Notes: generated by a model from the sequence alone, not told the origin. Counted from the stretch's first letter, positions 16,940 through 25,183 are shown. The stretch: 49,840 nt of DNA from Deltaproteobacteria bacterium (GCA_018262455.1 JAGSPR010000003.1:1-49840), one strand, 5' to 3'. Numbers and translations are program-made.

Positions 16940-17127
16940 CTAGAACGCCTCGCGTCGGTTGTCCTCGCCATCCCAGGTGATCCGGTCTCGGTCGACGAAG
17001 CAGATCCGGCTGGGCCGTCGCTCCCCGCCATTGTCCTTGGGCGCCAGGGCGAGGCGCAGCAGTCGTTGGCGTCATCGGTCACTTGCACTGCGATCGCGGG
17101 CTCGAGTACGTCGGGGAAGGTGGGCAC
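16940..17127 (-). pseudogene. Possible frameshifted small gene
   Basis: Two minus-strand frames look coding in turn. From GTG 17127: VPTFPDVLEPAIAVQVTDDA. In another frame, ending at the TAG at 16940-16942: LALAPKDNGGERR and RICFVDRDRITWDGED. A single shift near 17055-17065 would join them into about 62 residues. The rest of the 16886-17168 intergenic stretch holds no clear gene. This is weak evidence from amino-acid texture only; no family is recognised. Confidence 0.25.
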
Positions 17128-17168
17128 TGCACTCGCGGGCCCTGGGAGCTGATGTTAGAGTCGCAGTG

Positions 17169-18413
17169 ATGAATCGACGGGAGGTTCTGAAGTGGATGCG
17201 TGCGGGCGCCGTCGCCGCGGCAACGTTGCCGCTCCTTCGCGAGCGCCGGGCGCAGGCGACCGCGTCGTCGACGCGACCGCGGTTCTACCTCCAGATCATC
17301 CCGCAGGGCGGCATGGATGCGGTGTACGCGACCGATCCGAAGACGGTCGCCAACGTCGATCCGGGAATCGATATTCCGTTTGCTCCCAACGCGATCGTCA
17401 ACGGTCTCGGACCGGCGTTCGGCGCGCTCGCCCGCTGGACGCCTCGGCTGGCGATCGTCAACGCGTTTCGCCAGAACTCGGCGAATCATCTGAGCGGGCT
17501 CGCGAACGTGATGCGCTGCAAGAGCAATCCGTCGCGGACCACGCCATCGCTGCTCGAGATCCTCGGCGCGCGCCGCCAGGACGAGGCCACGGGTGCGGTC
17601 AGCATCGGTGCGGTCATGACGAGCGGGTATTCCCCGGCGTATCTCGGCGAGCCGAGCGAGACCAGCTTCGGCAATCGCCCGGGCCTGCTCGAACACCTCG
17701 ACACCACGGATCGCGAGGATCTCGTCGAGCTCGCGAAGACGCTGCGCCGCGAAGCCCAACCGCTGACCGGGTCGCGCGCATCTGCGACCGAGCAGGTCAC
17801 AGCGGACAACTTGCTGGCTTCGGCGGAGCTGTTCGCGCGCGCTGCGGAGACCCCGAAGTTCGCGCCGGTCGGCTGGGACCACCCGCTCGAGGGCCATTAT
17901 CACAATGGCCGCGATCTCCAGCGCGCGCTCTGGCTGTTCGAGAACAAGCTCACCCGGTGCGTGACGATGTGCTTTGGTAATCAGGACTTCGACACCCACA
18001 CCTGGAACCAGAATCAGGCGCCACTGATCGAGTATCTGGGGTTCACGCTCGACAAGCTGTTCACAGAGCTCGAACGCCGGACCGTCGGCGGCAAGAAGCT
18101 GTCCGAACAGACCGTCGTGTTCGTCGGCAGCGAGATCGGCCGATTCCCGAAGCTCAATTCCGCGCACGGCAAAGATCACTTTCCGCAATGTCCGCACCTG
18201 TTCTACGGACCGGGCCTCGCAACCGGCGCGACCTACGGCGCGACCGGCAGGAACATGGCCTCGCTGCCGATCTCGCTCACGACGGGCAAGCCCGACCGCG
18301 GCGGCCATCTACTCCGCGTCGACGACATCGGGACGACCCTGCTCGCGCTCGATGGCGCGAATCCCGAGCTCTACGGCTATGGCGGCGAGCGCTTGCACTT
18401 CTTGGAGGCCTGA
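17169..18413 (+). CDS. DUF1501-family exported protein
   Basis: 414 residues. Twin-arginine-type signal MNRREVLKWMRAGAVAAATL, cleaved near RAQA. The body shows DUF1501 features: early QGGMDAVYATDP, NAFRQNSANHLSG, and late VGSEIGRFPKLNSAHGKDHF with PHLFYGPG, which resemble metal-site motifs of the alkaline-phosphatase/sulfatase fold to which DUF1501 belongs. Activity has not been established for the family. Export by the Tat system would fit cofactor or metal loading in the cytoplasm. It is followed after 2 bp by the di-haem lipoprotein gene, so the two form an operon and probably a functional pair in the periplasm. Confidence 0.85.
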   Translation: MNRREVLKWMRAGAVAAATLPLLRERRAQATASSTRPRFYLQIIPQGGMDAVYATDPKTVANVDPGIDIPFAPNAIVNGLGPAFGALARWTPRLAIVNAFRQNSANHLSGLANVMRCKSNPSRTTPSLLEILGARRQDEATGAVSIGAVMTSGYSPAYLGEPSETSFGNRPGLLEHLDTTDREDLVELAKTLRREAQPLTGSRASATEQVTADNLLASAELFARAAETPKFAPVGWDHPLEGHYHNGRDLQRALWLFENKLTRCVTMCFGNQDFDTHTWNQNQAPLIEYLGFTLDKLFTELERRTVGGKKLSEQTVVFVGSEIGRFPKLNSAHGKDHFPQCPHLFYGPGLATGATYGATGRNMASLPISLTTGKPDRGGHLLRVDDIGTTLLALDGANPELYGYGGERLHFLEA

Positions 18414-18415
18414 CC

Positions 18416-20401
18416 ATGGGAAGACTCGCTGTGCTGTTGATCCTGGTCATCGCGGCGTGCCGGCCGGAGACCAGGAGTCCAACCTCGCCGCCTCGATCCA
18501 CGCCGCCTCGATCCACGGATCCCGAGCTGCTGCGCACGCTCGCCGTGCTCGCCACCAGCAAGGCGCCGTCGGCGGCCGAGCTCGAGCAGAAGCGCCGTCA
18601 GCTCGACAGCGGACAGCTGACGATCGCGAGCTATGTCGACAGCCTGTTGGCGACGGATCCGTTCGCCAACGAGGTGGCTCCGCTGATCGTCCTCCGCCAG
18701 TTCCTCAGCCAGGATGGGTACGGAGCGCCGCTCGGCTTCACGCTGTCGCATACCGACGGGCCACGTCCCGTCTACTATCTGGACAAGCCGTGCTCTTGGG
18801 ACGAGGCCGTGCCGGTCCAGCCGTGGTGGCTCCGCCTCAAGAATCGGCAGGACACCATCAGGGTGTGTCCAGACTCGTACCAACCCGATCGATGGGTCAC
18901 GAACCCGGTGAAGGGCGAGCCGGAGCTGTCTTGTCTCTCGCTCAGCTCGCAGATTGACCGCCACGGCTGCGCCTGCGGTCCCAACTTGATGCGGTGCCAG
19001 GAGTCAGCCCCGCATCTCGTCGAGATCCAGCAGAGTCTACGAGACGAGATCAAGCGGACAATCGCCTTCAGCGTCGCGCAGCGTCGGCCGATCGAGCAGA
19101 TCTTCACGGCGAACGAGACCTTCCGCGATCGGAACGCCGAGTTCCTGTTGCGCTGGCACGGCGCGGAGGTCGCGCGCCATCCCCTGACGGAAGACTCGCT
19201 ACGCGAGCTCGCTGGGTGGCCCGCCGAGGGAACGTGGGCGCCGCGCGACGCCCTGGCCCCCGGCCAGCACGCCGGCATCATCACCGCGCCGCAGATCATT
19301 CACTTCACGCTCGACCGCCGCCAGCGCATGACGGCGATCTACGACGTGCTGTGGTGCATGGATCCTGACTCCGTCGGCGCAAGCCCGGAGTCGTTGCTCT
19401 CGATCGTGGGCGCCGATCTCCAGATCAAGAGCGACGGCTGGGAGAAGCTCGCGGCGCGACCCGTCTGCACGAACTGTCACGCGCGGCTCGACTATGGCTT
19501 CCAGTTCTTCATGGGATTTCCGAACGACAACCTGCAGGCCTACTTCACGCCTGCACTCCAGAGATCCGGGCGCGGTCCGCTCTACGTGCATGACATCGAC
19601 GATCCGCGCGGCGAGGCCGAGCTGACACCGCATGGCTTCGCCGAGCTCGCCGTCGCACAACCCGAGTTCCGCCACTGCATGGCACGCGACTTCGCCGAGT
19701 ACGCGCTCGGCAATCGGGTCACCCCCGACGCGGTCGCCGCGGTCGAGGCCCGGTTCGGCGCCGGCCCGACGACCCCCCGCGATCTGATGCGCGTGGCGCT
19801 GCAGACCGTCGTCGACAGCTGGCCCACCCGCGGCGTCTCCCCTGCGGTCGGAGACGCGGCGGCTCCAGCGGGCCGCGCGATCATCCCGGTGACTCCTGGC
19901 CTCCACGCGCAACTCGAGAAGCGTTGCCTCGACTGCCATGATCACGAACCCGGTCGCCTTGACCTCTCGCGACCCGAGCTGGCACGCCACGACGTCGTCG
20001 ACATGCTCGAGGCGGTGACCTCCGGCAAGATGCCCAAGGATGCACCTCTCTCGAACACCGAACGCACCCAGTTCCTCGACTCCTTCATCGCGTCGACGTG
20101 GGCGGGCCCCGACGCCGTCGCCGCGCGGTCGTATTACATCACCGGATCGAAGGCGATCCCCGCATATCGCCCCGAGGTCGCGTTCGCGCTGATCCACGGC
20201 ATCGCCAGGGCAACCGCCCCCGCGTCGTGGCGCATGATGGAGAACGCCGTGCGGCCGGACCTCCAGCAGATGACGCCGGGCTTCGTCACGGTGATGGCGC
20301 TCGAGGCCGCCAAGGCGTGCCGCGAGCACCACGAGACGCGGGAGGAGCGTGCGCGCTGCATCTCCGAAGCGCTGCGCCTCGGTAACCTCACCAGCAAGTA
20401 G
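18416..20401 (+). CDS. Di-haem c-type-cytochrome lipoprotein (DUF1585/1588/1592-like)
   Basis: 661 residues from ATG 18416. Lipoprotein signal MGRLAVLLILVIAAC (Cys15) then a Ser/Pro/Thr-rich linker. Two CxxCH haem-c motifs are visible: CTNCH at 351-355 and CLDCH at 504-508. The central region (PIEQIFTANETFRDRNAEFL, GIITAPQIIHFTLDRRQR, FMGFPNDNLQAYF) resembles the helical DUF1592/1588-type proteins that occur with DUF1552 or DUF1501 partners in Myxococcota and Planctomycetes. The role in those pairs is not known. Start chosen because it gives the signal peptide and sits 2 bp after the DUF1501 stop. Several extra cysteines (HGCACGPNLMRC near 185-195) may form disulfides. Confidence 0.8.
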   Translation: MGRLAVLLILVIAACRPETRSPTSPPRSTPPRSTDPELLRTLAVLATSKAPSAAELEQKRRQLDSGQLTIASYVDSLLATDPFANEVAPLIVLRQFLSQDGYGAPLGFTLSHTDGPRPVYYLDKPCSWDEAVPVQPWWLRLKNRQDTIRVCPDSYQPDRWVTNPVKGEPELSCLSLSSQIDRHGCACGPNLMRCQESAPHLVEIQQSLRDEIKRTIAFSVAQRRPIEQIFTANETFRDRNAEFLLRWHGAEVARHPLTEDSLRELAGWPAEGTWAPRDALAPGQHAGIITAPQIIHFTLDRRQRMTAIYDVLWCMDPDSVGASPESLLSIVGADLQIKSDGWEKLAARPVCTNCHARLDYGFQFFMGFPNDNLQAYFTPALQRSGRGPLYVHDIDDPRGEAELTPHGFAELAVAQPEFRHCMARDFAEYALGNRVTPDAVAAVEARFGAGPTTPRDLMRVALQTVVDSWPTRGVSPAVGDAAAPAGRAIIPVTPGLHAQLEKRCLDCHDHEPGRLDLSRPELARHDVVDMLEAVTSGKMPKDAPLSNTERTQFLDSFIASTWAGPDAVAARSYYITGSKAIPAYRPEVAFALIHGIARATAPASWRMMENAVRPDLQQMTPGFVTVMALEAAKACREHHETREERARCISEALRLGNLTSK

Positions 20402-20428
20402 CCACCAACGGCGCTAGGCTCCGCAGCC

Positions 20429-21406
20429 ATGAGAGCCATCGCGATCACGCGGTTCGGGGGACCTGAGGTCCTTGCCATCGTCGAGCGTCCGTTGCCCGAG
20501 CCGTCACGCGGAGAGGTCCGCGTCCGGGTCCGCGCGACGGCGATCAACCGCGCCGATGTGCTCCAGCGCATGGGGGCGTACCCCGCGCCCGTGGACGCGC
20601 CGCCGGATATTCCGGGGCTCGAGATCGCGGGCGAGGTCGAGGCGCTCGGGCCCGGGGTCCAGCGGCTCGCGATCGGCGATCGCGTGTTCGGGATCGTCGG
20701 AGGCGGCGGCTACGCCGAGGCCGTCGTCACCCACGAGCGCGCGCTCGCGATGATCCCCCAGGGCCTGTCGTTCGAAGATGCCGCCGCCGTTCCGGAAGCC
20801 TTCATCACCGCGCACGACGCGATCGTCGGGCAGGCGGGCCTCGCGGGCGGTGAGAGCTTGCTCGTCCATGCGGTTGGCAGCGGCGTCGGCACCGCCGCGG
20901 TCCAGCTCGGCCGCGCGCTCGGCGCGTTCGTCATCGGCACGGCGCGCACGGCGGACAAGCTCGAGCGCGCGAAGGCGCTCGGGCTCGACGTCGGGATCGT
21001 CCCCGAAGGCGACACCTTCGCGGCGGCGGTGAAGCGGGCGGATCCAGCAGGTGCCGCGGTCGTGCTCGAGCTCGTCGGTGGGAAGTACGTCGACGAGGAT
21101 CTGCGCGCGATCCGCGTCCTGGGTCGGATCGTGCTCGTGGGGCTACTCGCCGGTGCGCGCGGCGAGCTCGACCTCGGGCTCGTGCTGCGCAAGCGCGCCC
21201 GGCTGTTCGGGACCGTGCTGCGCGCCCGTCCACTCGAGGACAAGCTGGCGGTCATGCGGACGTTCGAGACCCAGGTCGTGCCGTTGCTCGCGCGCGGCAA
21301 GCTCGTGCCGGTGGTCGACCAGGTGTTCGCGCTCGAGGACGCCGCCCAGGCTCACATCCGGATGGCGAGCAACGCGGGGTTCGGCAAGATCGTGTTGCGC
21401 GTCTAG
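20429..21406 (+). CDS. NAD(P)H quinone oxidoreductase, PIG3/zeta-crystallin type
   Basis: 325 residues. The N-terminus MRAIAITRFGGPEVL, AINRADVLQRMGAYP and IPGLEIAGEVEALGPGV match PIG3-type quinone oxidoreductases of the zinc-free MDR superfamily. The Rossmann segment is LVHAVGSGVGTAAVQLGRAL, and the end ALEDAAQAHIRMASNAGFGK is also typical. These enzymes reduce quinones or unsaturated carbonyls with NADPH. It precedes the NemR-like repressor gene by 92 bp on the same strand. No TAGACC box is visible before its own start, so co-regulation is only possible through the downstream box or read-through. Confidence 0.9.
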   Translation: MRAIAITRFGGPEVLAIVERPLPEPSRGEVRVRVRATAINRADVLQRMGAYPAPVDAPPDIPGLEIAGEVEALGPGVQRLAIGDRVFGIVGGGGYAEAVVTHERALAMIPQGLSFEDAAAVPEAFITAHDAIVGQAGLAGGESLLVHAVGSGVGTAAVQLGRALGAFVIGTARTADKLERAKALGLDVGIVPEGDTFAAAVKRADPAGAAVVLELVGGKYVDEDLRAIRVLGRIVLVGLLAGARGELDLGLVLRKRARLFGTVLRARPLEDKLAVMRTFETQVVPLLARGKLVPVVDQVFALEDAAQAHIRMASNAGFGKIVLRV

Positions 21407-21476
21407 TACGTACTGGTGCCGCGACCGAGCGCAACCGCGTCTTGACGCGTTGCCCGTGAGGTGCAAGTTTGCCGAT

Positions 21477-21492
21477 TAGACCGATCAGTCTA
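21477..21492. promoter_or_regulatory. TAGACC-type (NemR-like) operator before the TetR gene
   Basis: TAGACCGATCAGTCTA is a 16-bp dyad with 14 matching positions. It ends 6 bp before ATG 21499, so a bound repressor would cover the ribosome-binding region. It fits the E. coli NemR box pattern TAGACC-N4-GGTCTA with one arm changed. A TTGACG at 21442-21447 could serve as a -35 element. Confidence 0.7.
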
Positions 21493-21498
21493 TCGCGC

Positions 21499-22179
21499 AT
21501 GGAAGCGTCCACCAAACAGCGGCTGCTCGAGGCCGGCATGGCCATGCTGCTCGAGCATGGCTACAACCACCTCGGGATCCAGCAAGTGCTGGCCGCGACC
21601 TCGGTGCCGAAGGGGTCGTTCTACCACCACTTCAAGAGCAAGGAGGACTTCGCACTGCAGGTGATCGACCAGTACATGGTCGCCGTGCACGGCGGCCTCG
21701 ACGCGTGCTTGGGCGACCTGGCGACTGCACCTCTGCAGCGCGTGCGCCGGTTCTTCGAGAATACGCTCGAGAGCTACCGGCAGGACGGTTACCTCGGTTG
21801 TCTGCTCGGCGGGCTCGGGCAGGAGCTGTCCGGCATCAACGAGGTGTTCCGGCACCGGATCGAGCGCTGCTTCTCGGAGATCGCGGTGCGCGTCGCCTCC
21901 TGTCTGGAGGAGGCGATCCAGCGCGGCGAGCTGTTGCCGGACACCAAGGCCCCGCAGCTCGCGAACTTGCTGGTCGACTGCTGGGAGGGCGCCGCGTTGC
22001 GGACGCGGCTGCTGCGCGACCCGGCGCCCCTGCAGGCCATGCTCGACTTCTACTTCCAGTCGATGATGCGATCGGACCAGCCGTCCCCTCCGTCACGCGA
22101 GCGCTCGAAGCGACGACGTCCACGTCCAGGATCGACCCGACCGGCCGGTGGTGCCCGGTCGAACAAGCGTGGCCGTTGA
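21499..22179 (+). CDS. NemR/AcuR-like TetR-family repressor
   Basis: 226 residues from ATG 21499; starting earlier would place the operator inside the gene. DNA-binding domain: STKQRLLEAGMAMLLEHGYN, IQQVLAATSVPKGSFYHHFK and SKEDFALQVID, the 'VPKGSFYHHF' helix being characteristic of the NemR/AcuR group. The C-domain holds GYLGCLLGGLGQELSGINEV, in which Cys101 aligns by motif with the redox-sensing Cys of E. coli NemR (GCL). NemR responds to electrophiles and hypochlorite. The last 30 residues are an unusual basic, Pro/Arg/Ser-rich tail. It has its own operator at 21477-21492, and two similar sites precede the truncated haemoglobin gene, so it likely represses both. Confidence 0.9.
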   Translation: MEASTKQRLLEAGMAMLLEHGYNHLGIQQVLAATSVPKGSFYHHFKSKEDFALQVIDQYMVAVHGGLDACLGDLATAPLQRVRRFFENTLESYRQDGYLGCLLGGLGQELSGINEVFRHRIERCFSEIAVRVASCLEEAIQRGELLPDTKAPQLANLLVDCWEGAALRTRLLRDPAPLQAMLDFYFQSMMRSDQPSPPSRERSKRRRPRPGSTRPAGGARSNKRGR

Positions 22180-22237
22180 GCCCGCGATGACGAGCTCGGG
22201 TGCTTGCGCGGAGCGCGCGTGAGCTCGCGCCTGCGGC

Positions 22238-22618
22238 TCACATCCCGACGATGTCGGGCTTGAGCGAGTAGGCGATCGCGAGGACATCCTTCTGCGTCGG
22301 CTCGTCGATGGCGTGCTTGCGCAGCACCAGCAGGATGTCGTCGATCGCGGCCACGTATTCCCCCGGGCTGATGTTCATGCCTCGGTGCGCGTCGGGCATG
22401 CTGCGCCCCTCGTACTTCGCAGGTCCGCCGCTCCCCGACTCGAGGAAGCGAGCCAGGTGCTGCTTGAGGACGGCAAGGCGCGCCGCGTCGCTCGCGTACG
22501 GGAGGAACCTGGCCTTGATCGCTGGGTTCTCCATGTGCGCGACGACGATGTCGTCGACGAGTGCCGCGATGCCTTGGGTGCCGCCGAGGCGGAGGTACAG
22601 CGTTGCTACGGTCTGCAT
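22238..22618 (-). CDS. Group 1 truncated haemoglobin (TrHbN/GlbN-like)
   Basis: 126 residues from ATG 22618, supported by AGGAAG 9 bp upstream; the frame is open further upstream but that part is non-homologous and overlaps the operators. Family marks: LYLRLGGTQGIAALVDD at the N-terminus, the GGPAKYEGRSMPDAHRGMNI block with proximal haem ligand His78, and EYVAAIDDILLVL. The usual Phe-Tyr pair at B9-B10 is replaced by Ile24-Val25, so the distal pocket lacks the ligand-stabilising Tyr. TrHb1 proteins handle O2 or NO chemistry. Two TAGACC-type boxes at 22649 and 22685 place it under the neighbouring TetR repressor. Confidence 0.9.
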   Translation of the reverse strand: MQTVATLYLRLGGTQGIAALVDDIVVAHMENPAIKARFLPYASDAARLAVLKQHLARFLESGSGGPAKYEGRSMPDAHRGMNISPGEYVAAIDDILLVLRKHAIDEPTQKDVLAIAYSLKPDIVGM

Positions 22619-22648
22619 GGTGGTTCTTCCTGGTTCGACTGCTCGGAC

Positions 22649-22664
22649 TAGACCGGGCGGTCTA
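22649..22664. promoter_or_regulatory. TAGACC-type operator, proximal to truncated haemoglobin gene
   Basis: TAGACCGGGCGGTCTA has perfect TAGACC/GGTCTA arms with a 4-bp centre, exactly the NemR-box pattern. It lies 31 bp before the truncated haemoglobin start codon. Its centre is 36 bp from the second box. Confidence 0.8.
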
Positions 22665-22684
22665 CTGGAGGTTTGTAACAGGAA

Positions 22685-22700
22685 TAGACCGGTCGGTCTA
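22685..22700. promoter_or_regulatory. TAGACC-type operator, distal to truncated haemoglobin gene
   Basis: TAGACCGGTCGGTCTA has perfect 6-bp arms and a 4-bp centre. Together with 22649-22664 it forms a tandem pair spaced for two repressor dimers flanking or covering the promoter. Confidence 0.8.
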
Positions 22701-22818
22701 GTGCTGAACGTCGACAACGGCGAACCCGGCAGGTCGAGTAGCTGCCACGGTCGGTCTGGTCAGCCGGATGTCGCCATGGTCCGGAGGCTACGATCGCCGA
22801 TCGCTGACGGGGACGGGC

Positions 22819-24561
22819 TCAGGGTGGGGGAGGTCGCAGATCCTGCGCCGTGCGGAACACCGGCAACAGGTTCACGTGGTCGTCCCACGCGGCGTTGCGC
22901 TTGTAGAACCAATGGAGTCGCTGCTGTGGACTGCTTGCCATCGCGGGATCGGCCGCGAGCGCGGCGTCGAACTGGCTGCGCAGCGACGGATCTTTCGCGA
23001 GCATCGCGCGCGCGACCTCCTCGGCGATGTACGGCTCCAAGAACTCCTTCTGCTCGAACGCCGCGTTGAACTCGCCCCATTGGGCGAGCGAGTCGGGCAA
23101 CGCCGGATCGAGCAGGTGCAGCACGAGCCGGGCATGAGGCTGCGCGATCGGGACGAAGATCGCCCCGCGCTCGAGTGCTCGTGACTCCGCGGCCCAGGCG
23201 CCTTCGATCACGACCCGCGTGCGGCCCTCGAACGGCGGCTGGTAGGTCACCTTCGTCGCGCGATAGGTCTCGAGCGCCAGCCGCCGACCGGCGGCCTCGA
23301 AGATCGGGACATGGAGGAGGCCGTGGCGATCGAGCACCGCGGCGACCAGGCTCGCGAAGCCGCCGTCGATGATGTAGCCGCCGCGCGGCACGTCGATCTC
23401 GATCGCGGGGACCAGCTCGTCGTACAGCGGGACCTTCCAGATCTGCGGCGTCTTCTCGTCGTAGACCAGCCAGGTGCCGCCCGAGATCTCGGACGGCCGC
23501 TTGTCGTACGCGTAGCCGCGAAACTCGATCTCGCGCTTGTGGGGGCCGTTCTTCCAGACGAGCGGAAGCTTCGTACCCGCGAGCGCGGCGTCCGCGATCG
23601 CGACGTCATCAGCGACCTTGCGCCAGGTGGCTGCCTGCGTGCGCGCGGTCTCGAGGATCGCCTGGAGCGTGTGATACGTGCTCGCCGCGCGCTCCTTGTA
23701 CGTCCGCCAGCTGTGAGTCTCGACGAGGATCCCGAGCCGACCGCGCGCGGCCATGTAGAAGTGCGAGAATCGCGGAGGCGCCTCGCCGAGCTCGAACCCC
23801 GATGCGGGATCGGCGTCGTCCACGAACGACGGATAGAACGCCACCGGCAGGTGTCCGAGCTCGGTCAGCCGCCCCACCACCACGTCACGCAGCGCGCTCG
23901 CGGTCTCGTCGAGTTGATCGCTCCGCGGCGCCACCGGCGACACGTTGATGCTGATGTCTTGCTCGAACTTGGCGCCATCCGTGGTGTGGAGGTCGACCAT
24001 GAGCACGGGATCGTAGGCTCGCAGCACGCCGAGCACGGCGCAGCTCTCGGGCGTATCCGCCTTCATGAAGTCGCGGTTGACGTTGAGCCGCGCCGCGTTG
24101 GTGCGGAACCCCATCTCCTCGGGACCGCGCTGGTTCGGGCGATTGTTCGGGCCGAACCGCTCGTGGCCGTCGGCGTTGAGCACCGGGACGAAGACGATCG
24201 AGACCGCGTCGAGCGCGCCGGGAGCGAGCTTGCCCTCGAGCAGGTCACGGAGCGCCGCGAAGCCGGCATCCTTGCCTTCGATCTCGCCGGCGTGGATCCC
24301 GCCCTCGATGTAGATCACCGGCAGGTTCGGTTTCCGCGCGATGCGCAACGCGACGATCGGGCGATCCTGCCCGGTGCGCCCGATCTCGTCGCAATGGACG
24401 CCCGGGTAGCTCCGCGCGAAGTCGTGGCACAGCCTCACGGCTTCGTCGTAGCGGCCCGTGCGCAGGTACCCGGACTGCTCGGCGGTGGTGACCAGCGAGG
24501 GCCGTGGTGGACGTGATCCACAGGCCGAAACGACCGCGAGGCCCACGAGCACGTTGCGCAT
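22819..24561 (-). CDS. M14-family zinc carboxypeptidase lipoprotein
   Basis: 580 residues. Lipoprotein signal MRNVLVGLAVVSAC (Cys14). Zinc ligands are His90 and Glu93 (GGIHAGEIEGKDAG) and His192 (MVDLHTTDG). NVNRDF (160-165) supplies the substrate-binding Arg, and ILVETHSWRTYKERA the catalytic Glu. The catalytic domain covers about 30-320; the remaining 250 residues form an additional C-terminal region of unknown role. M14 lipoproteins of this type act in the periplasm or on the cell surface on peptides. It is the last gene on its strand before the haemoglobin gene and follows a hairpin that may insulate it from the lipoprotein gene upstream. Confidence 0.9.
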   Translation of the reverse strand: MRNVLVGLAVVSACGSRPPRPSLVTTAEQSGYLRTGRYDEAVRLCHDFARSYPGVHCDEIGRTGQDRPIVALRIARKPNLPVIYIEGGIHAGEIEGKDAGFAALRDLLEGKLAPGALDAVSIVFVPVLNADGHERFGPNNRPNQRGPEEMGFRTNAARLNVNRDFMKADTPESCAVLGVLRAYDPVLMVDLHTTDGAKFEQDISINVSPVAPRSDQLDETASALRDVVVGRLTELGHLPVAFYPSFVDDADPASGFELGEAPPRFSHFYMAARGRLGILVETHSWRTYKERAASTYHTLQAILETARTQAATWRKVADDVAIADAALAGTKLPLVWKNGPHKREIEFRGYAYDKRPSEISGGTWLVYDEKTPQIWKVPLYDELVPAIEIDVPRGGYIIDGGFASLVAAVLDRHGLLHVPIFEAAGRRLALETYRATKVTYQPPFEGRTRVVIEGAWAAESRALERGAIFVPIAQPHARLVLHLLDPALPDSLAQWGEFNAAFEQKEFLEPYIAEEVARAMLAKDPSLRSQFDAALAADPAMASSPQQRLHWFYKRNAAWDDHVNLLPVFRTAQDLRPPPP

Positions 24562-24606
24562 GGGCCTTCGTTACCACGAGCCCGAGGGAGAGGTCCCGGG
24601 TCGAGA

Positions 24607-24638
24607 GCGCCGGGTCCCCCCTTGCGGGGACCCGGCGC
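24607..24638. terminator. Strong GC hairpin between two minus-strand genes
   Basis: A perfect 13-bp stem (24607-24619 with 24626-24638) closes a 6-nt loop, starting 8 bp after the stop codon of the 24647-25165 lipoprotein gene. There is no clear U-tract on either strand, as is usual in GC-rich genomes, so it may be a weak terminator or an mRNA 3'-end stabiliser. Confidence 0.65.
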
Positions 24639-24646
24639 GGCTTCCG

Positions 24647-25165
24647 TCAGCGGCGGTGGTCGCGTCGCTTGTCGTCGCGGCGATGATCGCGCTCGACGGG
24701 GGCCGGGCGCGGCTGGTAGGTCGGCTGGCGGTGATCGCGAACCGCGGGCTGGTTGCGATACGCCGGCTGGCCGCGATATGCCGGCTGGCCGCGGTACGCC
24801 GGGCGGCTCTCGCGGTACGCGGGCTGACGGTGATCGCGCCGCACGTAGCCGGCGGGCCGGTAGTGGCGGTAGTTGTACGGGCTACCGATGCTGAGCACCG
24901 TGCGGGGCGGCGACGCGTAGATCCAGCCCCCCGTGTGGTAGCTCGACCGGTACCAGACGCCGCCGGATTGCCGCCAGTAGAAGTTGTCGGCGTAGAATAC
25001 GGGTTCGTCGTAGTCCGCGATCACCTGCACGCCGGGGCTCACATAGACGAGATCGGGCGCGACGGTGGTCGCGGTGACGCCGTACCCGACCGAGCCCGAA
25101 GTCGTGGCATAGCAGCCGGTCGCGAGCGCGGCCGTCAGGAGAGCAGCAGGAAGGATGTAACGCAT
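24647..25165 (-). CDS. Lipoprotein with Tyr/Arg/Pro repeat tail
   Basis: 172 residues from ATG 25165. Lipoprotein signal MRYILPAALLTAALATGC (Cys18). The middle (about 40-95) is rich in Tyr, Val and Gly (VYVSPGVQVIADYDEPVFYA, FYWRQSGGVWYRSS), a texture seen in small YXWGxW-type envelope lipoproteins. The last 70 residues are low-complexity and basic, with near-repeats PAYRGQ, PAYRNQ and DHRQP, ending in His/Arg/Asp clusters. The tail could bind peptidoglycan, nucleic acid or LPS; nothing in the sequence decides. It is divergent from the DUF1801 gene at 25333, with three palindromes between. Confidence 0.8.
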   Translation of the reverse strand: MRYILPAALLTAALATGCYATTSGSVGYGVTATTVAPDLVYVSPGVQVIADYDEPVFYADNFYWRQSGGVWYRSSYHTGGWIYASPPRTVLSIGSPYNYRHYRPAGYVRRDHRQPAYRESRPAYRGQPAYRGQPAYRNQPAVRDHRQPTYQPRPAPVERDHRRDDKRRDHRR

Positions 25166-25183
25166 GGCCCGGTGGACCAGCAT

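Noticed and set aside
21405..21414. AGTACGTACT palindrome after the quinone oxidoreductase stop, similar to the HxlR operator arms
   Set aside because: Only 10 bp with no spacer, overlaps a stop codon, and the adjacent regulator is TetR-type; probably chance.
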